This document shows positions 18,463 through 21,717 of a stretch of 21,717 nt of DNA, in pieces. Numbering within the stretch: the first letter of the stretch is position 1; the number at the start of each line of letters is the position of its first letter. The DNA comes from Byssothecium circinans. Taxonomy: Eukaryota; Ascomycota; Dothideomycetes; Pleosporales; Massarinaceae. The translations under genes and the position numbers were made by a program. The notes below the pieces were generated by a model. The model was not told where the DNA came from, ran no database searches, and saw only the letters and a program-made list of their open reading frames with translations. The stretch covers positions 1 to 21,717 of the forward strand of contig ML977079.1 of the NCBI GenBank assembly GCA_010015675.1. The letters are read 5' to 3'.

Positions 18463-20052
18463 ATGACTACATTCAGCAGCCAGGTCCATTACCGCATGCT
18501 GCAGATGGCGCACATGAGTCAGCCAGACATCGATATCCAGCTCGATGATAGCCAGGGAAGCTATGTGACGAGCTATTCCACTATGGATACTATGGAAGGA
18601 ACTGTCACTATCACCCCACAACATGATACACGGTTCGAAGATGTGCAAATCGTTTTCACTGGTCAGTGGTGCTTCTCTGAATGGGAACGACGCAAATTGC
18701 TAACGCGGGATGCAGGCACCGCACAAGTCTACGTGGAACGCCTTACGCCCTCGCCTACCATGTCGGGTCGAGCAGAAGCATCTCACCGCTTCTTAACGTT
18801 GAAACAACCTATCGACGACTCTGACCTTCCAACACCACGGATACTTCTCGCAGGAAAGAAGTATGTCTTTCCGTTCTACTTCACCGTCCCGGCGCACCTT
18901 CTACCAAGTGCGTGTTCGCACAAAGTCGTTTCAGACTACGTCCTCAATACCCACCTCATGCTACCACCAAGCCTAGGAGATGCCGAGCTGTCTGGCTTTG
19001 GCGGTTCGTTGCTAGACGACATGGCGCCTGAAATGGCGAAGATCAACTACGCCATCAAAGTGCGGATACTGCAGTTTCATGAGAGCAAGGACAGGCTATC
19101 CGTTCTAGTGGAGAAGGCAAGGAAGGTGCGCATCAAGCCTGTGTTCGAGGAGCAGCCCCCGCTCAACATGGACGAACACCCAGAATACAGAGCACGATGT
19201 GAGAAGGCCATTAAGAAGGGACTATTCAAGGGAAAGCTGGGCACCCTGACGGCACAGTCTCGACAACCGAAAGCGATGATTATCCCCGGTGCGCGTACGA
19301 CCAACGAAGCTCCACCATCTACGCGCGCAAGAGTTTTGCTCCGGTTCGATCCCACTGAGGAGCACCACGTTCCTCCATGCCTAGGCTCACTGAAGACGAA
19401 TATCAAAGTGACTACATACTACGCCTGCACTCCACGTTCCGGCCTTCCCAGTCGCTCACACATCGGATATGATATCACTCAAGGCGTGTTCGCAGAGAGC
19501 ACTACCATATCTACCCTGTGCATAGCATCTGCACAGTGGGAAAAGCACCCCGCATCCGAGGATCCAATTCTATGCGAGACAAACAGCGGACGTCGCGACT
19601 CGGGCATGTCAACCCTCTCCACCATCTCCAACACCACGTTCGACACCGGCATCCCACTCGCGTCCAAGAACTACAAAGGCGGCGACTTCTACACCGCATC
19701 CATCCTCGTCCCTGTCACCAAGACCGACAACAAGAATTTCATCCCGACCTTCCACTCGTGCCTCATCTCACGTACCTATACGCTGAACATGAGCTTGTCG
19801 GTGCATGCGCCTGGTGTCAGCGATCCGACTCTAAACCTCAATATCCCACTACAGGTCTGCGCTGAGGGGAGTGTGACGGGGAATGAAAATGCGAGGGCCA
19901 GGAGCGCGGAGGCCGTTGCTCTGGAAGATGCAAGCAGAATGTTCGTGCCCCGGAGTGTGGCGCCCCCATCGAATGCTGATGCGCCGCCCGAGTACGTGGC
20001 GTTTCCTTCGCATGTGGGGAGGCATAATGCAAGGGTGACTGTTGTGGGGTGA
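18463..20052 (+). CDS. Arrestin-like protein with PPxY motif (alpha-arrestin type adaptor)
   Basis: A single uninterrupted exon gives 529 aa from ATG 18463 (MTTFSSQVHY); an in-frame ATG at 18421 would add 14 residues. The N-terminal half is arrestin-like in strand pattern: MEGTVTITPQHDTRFEDVQI, then a conserved block AEASHRFLTLKQPIDD, YVFPFYFTVPAHLLPSACSH and LPPSLGD. The hinge region is Lys/Arg-rich (around residues 220-280). The second domain runs through LLRFDPTEEHHVPPCLG, TNIKVTTYYACTP and FHSCLISRTYTLNMSLSV. The motif PPEY at 508-511 in the flexible tail is a PPxY ligand for WW domains of Rsp5/NEDD4-type ubiquitin ligases. Alpha-arrestins use this motif to bring the ligase to plasma-membrane transporters for endocytosis, so that role is likely, but the cargo is unknown. 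The protein should be cytosolic, since no membrane segment is seen. Confidence 0.87.
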   Translation: MTTFSSQVHYRMLQMAHMSQPDIDIQLDDSQGSYVTSYSTMDTMEGTVTITPQHDTRFEDVQIVFTGQWCFSEWERRKLLTRDAGTAQVYVERLTPSPTMSGRAEASHRFLTLKQPIDDSDLPTPRILLAGKKYVFPFYFTVPAHLLPSACSHKVVSDYVLNTHLMLPPSLGDAELSGFGGSLLDDMAPEMAKINYAIKVRILQFHESKDRLSVLVEKARKVRIKPVFEEQPPLNMDEHPEYRARCEKAIKKGLFKGKLGTLTAQSRQPKAMIIPGARTTNEAPPSTRARVLLRFDPTEEHHVPPCLGSLKTNIKVTTYYACTPRSGLPSRSHIGYDITQGVFAESTTISTLCIASAQWEKHPASEDPILCETNSGRRDSGMSTLSTISNTTFDTGIPLASKNYKGGDFYTASILVPVTKTDNKNFIPTFHSCLISRTYTLNMSLSVHAPGVSDPTLNLNIPLQVCAEGSVTGNENARARSAEAVALEDASRMFVPRSVAPPSNADAPPEYVAFPSHVGRHNARVTVVG

Positions 20053-21440
20053 GGAGGACACATTGGGGAATCCAAGAGCAGAGCTTTGTTGGTAATATAG
20101 GTGGGATATGCGTTATACCCGGGCCGTCGGTGTTTCTATATATTTTGGCGCGAAAAGCTGTGTCGCGTTTAGGCTTTTGGCGTTTGGCTTTTGTTATGAT
20201 ATCTTTTAATTCGGGTGGAACGTTCGTGTCAAATAGCTTTCAACATCGACATGGGTCTTAAAGGCGCCGGGAGCGTGCGATTTTGTTTGATACCCAAGGG
20301 CGCGGGATATTTAGATCCTATTGCAGCTGCGCAGCGTATATAATTAAACTTACTTTATATTCCACGTGATCTATAGATGAGCTACAACCAATTCGCGGAA
20401 CCAAGCCTCACAGGCTGTACGGCCCTGTGACTATCGATGGTAACCACTGTTGAAATGAGGCCCTGAGTGAGTGGGGGGAAGACTAATAAGTTTAGTGTCA
20501 CGTGATCAAGCGGTCACATGATTAGAGTCCGTCGTCAAACAACCACAACCACTATATTGATCACGTCGAACGCCATATCAATATCGAAGCGGAAAACAAC
20601 TCATCACTTAGATGTCCGCATCAAACTTGTGAGCGAAGGGCCCACACAAAGCGTGAATTGAAGAACCATTCCAAGGTGTCCCAAGCCACTCCACTTTCGT
20701 ATGTCCGCCACAGCGAAGGATGAAAAGAGAGCAGACCAGAAAAAAATTGTGGGGCGTAACTCGCCAGGTAGATCAAGTGAATGAGACAGCATGGACATGG
20801 AACCATGAATATCGGTGCGCAAAGAGTTTTGTAGGTTGTGTCTGTTCTCAGGAATTAACTAGAGCTTTAATCGACCATTGCTTCTCCACTTATTGATCTT
20901 ACGGGATGCGGCGTTACTGCGATATCCTTTGCGCAACTCATAATTGCTACTAGAAGCGGACCGCTCCTGGCTCTCTTGCCACTCAATACCCTGTCGGCAA
21001 CTAGCTCTTTGTTGCGACGCCGCTGCTCTCGCCAAGATGCCAAAGAAGCGTCGTCCCCGCACTTCTACCCATCTTCAATCACTACTCCTCATCACCCAGC
21101 ATTCTATGTGAAATACCCTGAAACTTGAACGGCAGGAGCGGTCATTCTGAGGTCGTTCCTCTTGCCGGTTTTCCGCATTCTGTTTCGTATTTGACCGTTG
21201 GGAGCGACCAAAGTGAGTTTTACCTGACAAAAAAAATTCCACTGTGTTATATTAACATACATTGGCATATCGAACGACCCCTTTCGCGACTCTTCGACAG
21301 AGACGCTGTCCCATTCCGCGCAGAAATCATGTCGCAACGTATTTTTGTCTCGTGTCGCTCTGATCATGACCCGATTGACATCGCGAATCTCGCTTGCCAA
21401 AATCTTTTACAGCGGTCGTACTCATATGATAAAGACTGAT
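20053..21440. other. Intergenic, no supported gene; holds CACGTGATC-type motifs
   Basis: About 1.4 kb between the arrestin-like gene and the transposon. Open frames (20604-20822 minus, 20859-21062 minus, 21125-21439 plus) show no recognisable domain and mostly lack an ATG in context. The minus frame at 20859-21062 is basic and Ser-rich and could be a relic, but I cannot name it. Motifs related to CACGTGATC cluster between 20363 and 20566. Confidence 0.45.
20497..20524. promoter_or_regulatory. Paired CACGTGAT-type motifs
   Basis: GTCACGTGATCA (20497-20508) and GTCACATGATTA (20513-20524) are near-identical direct copies 16 bp apart. Another CACGTGATC is at 20363-20371, and an inverted GATCACGT at 20559-20566. 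Four related sites within about 200 bp suggest a bHLH-type control region, but no promoter-bearing gene is identified next to it. The second copy differs by transitions, as from decay. Confidence 0.4.
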
Positions 21441-21525
21441 GCGAGCCACCCACTGTTCCGAGCCATCCGCCCAGAACTCAGGCTCTCATCAAAACACGTA
21501 TTTTCTCTCCACCCACTCGATTAAA

Positions 21526-21717
21526 ATGGACAACCGTGAAGCAACTATTCAAGCAGCTATTAGTGATCTTGATGCTGGTGTTTTTACCAGTCAACGAGCT
21601 GCTGCAAAGGCGTACGGTATCCCTCGAGCCACGCTCTCTGCCCGCATGCGCGGCAGGCAGAGCAACCAAAACAGCCACGTATACCAGCAACGATTAACTC
21701 CACAACAAGAGGAGTTT
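21526..21717 (+). CDS. Fot1/pogo-type transposase, N-terminal part (runs off the window)
   Basis: ATG 21526 (context ttaaaATGg) opens 64 codons that continue past the window end. The reading MDNREATIQAAISDLDAG, then SQRAAAKAYGIPRATLSARM, is a psq-type helix-turn-helix, the DNA-binding head of fungal pogo/Fot1 (Tc1/mariner superfamily) transposases. LTPQQEEF would begin the CENP-B-type HTH that follows it in this family. The DDE catalytic domain would lie downstream and is not visible. The visible part has no stop or frameshift, which suggests a fairly young copy. Upstream, GCCACCC (21445-21451) and GCCATCC (21462-21468), 17 bp apart, may be subterminal repeats of the element. Confidence 0.88.
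   Translation, partial: MDNREATIQAAISDLDAGVFTSQRAAAKAYGIPRATLSARMRGRQSNQNSHVYQQRLTPQQEEF

Noticed and set aside
19343..19353. GGTTCGATCCC, a tRNA B-box-like word
   Set aside because: It lies inside the arrestin-like coding frame, with no matching A-box or cloverleaf around it.
20859..21062. Basic minus-strand frame, possibly a transposase tail
   Set aside because: It has no DDE residues, no upstream coding and no confident family resemblance.

Overview
The window looks like nuclear DNA of a filamentous ascomycete, most likely a Dothideomycete of the Pleosporales type (inference). All intact spliced genes have short GT-AG introns of 42-70 bp with fungal branch-point-like motifs. The gene families are typical of such fungi: a short secreted tyrosinase, a DHA14-type MFS transporter, an APH-fold phosphotransferase, a DUF6536 membrane protein and a PPxY-bearing arrestin-like protein. 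There is also an AT-rich, repeat-like block with mutations of the RIP (repeat-induced point mutation) type, and a Fot1/pogo-like transposase start at the right edge. No tRNA, rRNA, CRISPR or bacterial signal was seen.

Layout, left to right. 1-32: motif doublet resembling a transposon end. 189-2045: decayed gene with four copies of a small FGKHxGKTxxxVPxxYxxWL domain (DUF3820 / ExoX C-terminal-like). 2974-4463: intact five-exon secreted tyrosinase. 4932-5208: last exon of an otherwise missing minus-strand gene. 5284-5434: a 151-bp MITE-like element. 5435-6850: AT-rich repeat graveyard. 6873-8028 (minus): MFS drug transporter reduced to a pseudogene by two adjacent RIP-type stops, a small deletion and loss of its C-terminal half. 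8042-8756 (minus): orphan membrane-protein-like fragment ending in 48-bp tandem repeats. 8913-10210: intact alpha/beta hydrolase. 11570-12783 (minus): intact APH-family phosphotransferase. 14026-16807: intact five-exon DUF6536 membrane protein with an added CxxxC/CxxC loop. 18463-20052: intact arrestin-like gene. 21526-21717: start of a transposase that runs off the window.

The left half (1-8.8 kb) is an accessory, transposon-eroded compartment. Three damaged host-type genes there surround one well-preserved tyrosinase. The right half (8.9-20 kb) has normal spacing and intact genes. The tyrosinase, transporter and hydrolase could be what remains of a small secondary-metabolite or phenolic-detoxification locus, but no backbone synthase is present, so this is only a suggestion. 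I see no clear multi-gene novel system. The most unusual structures are the 48-bp repeat / 16-residue repeat relic, the MITE with a possible AGCC target duplication, the four-repeat DUF3820-like gene, and the cysteine loop in the DUF6536 protein.
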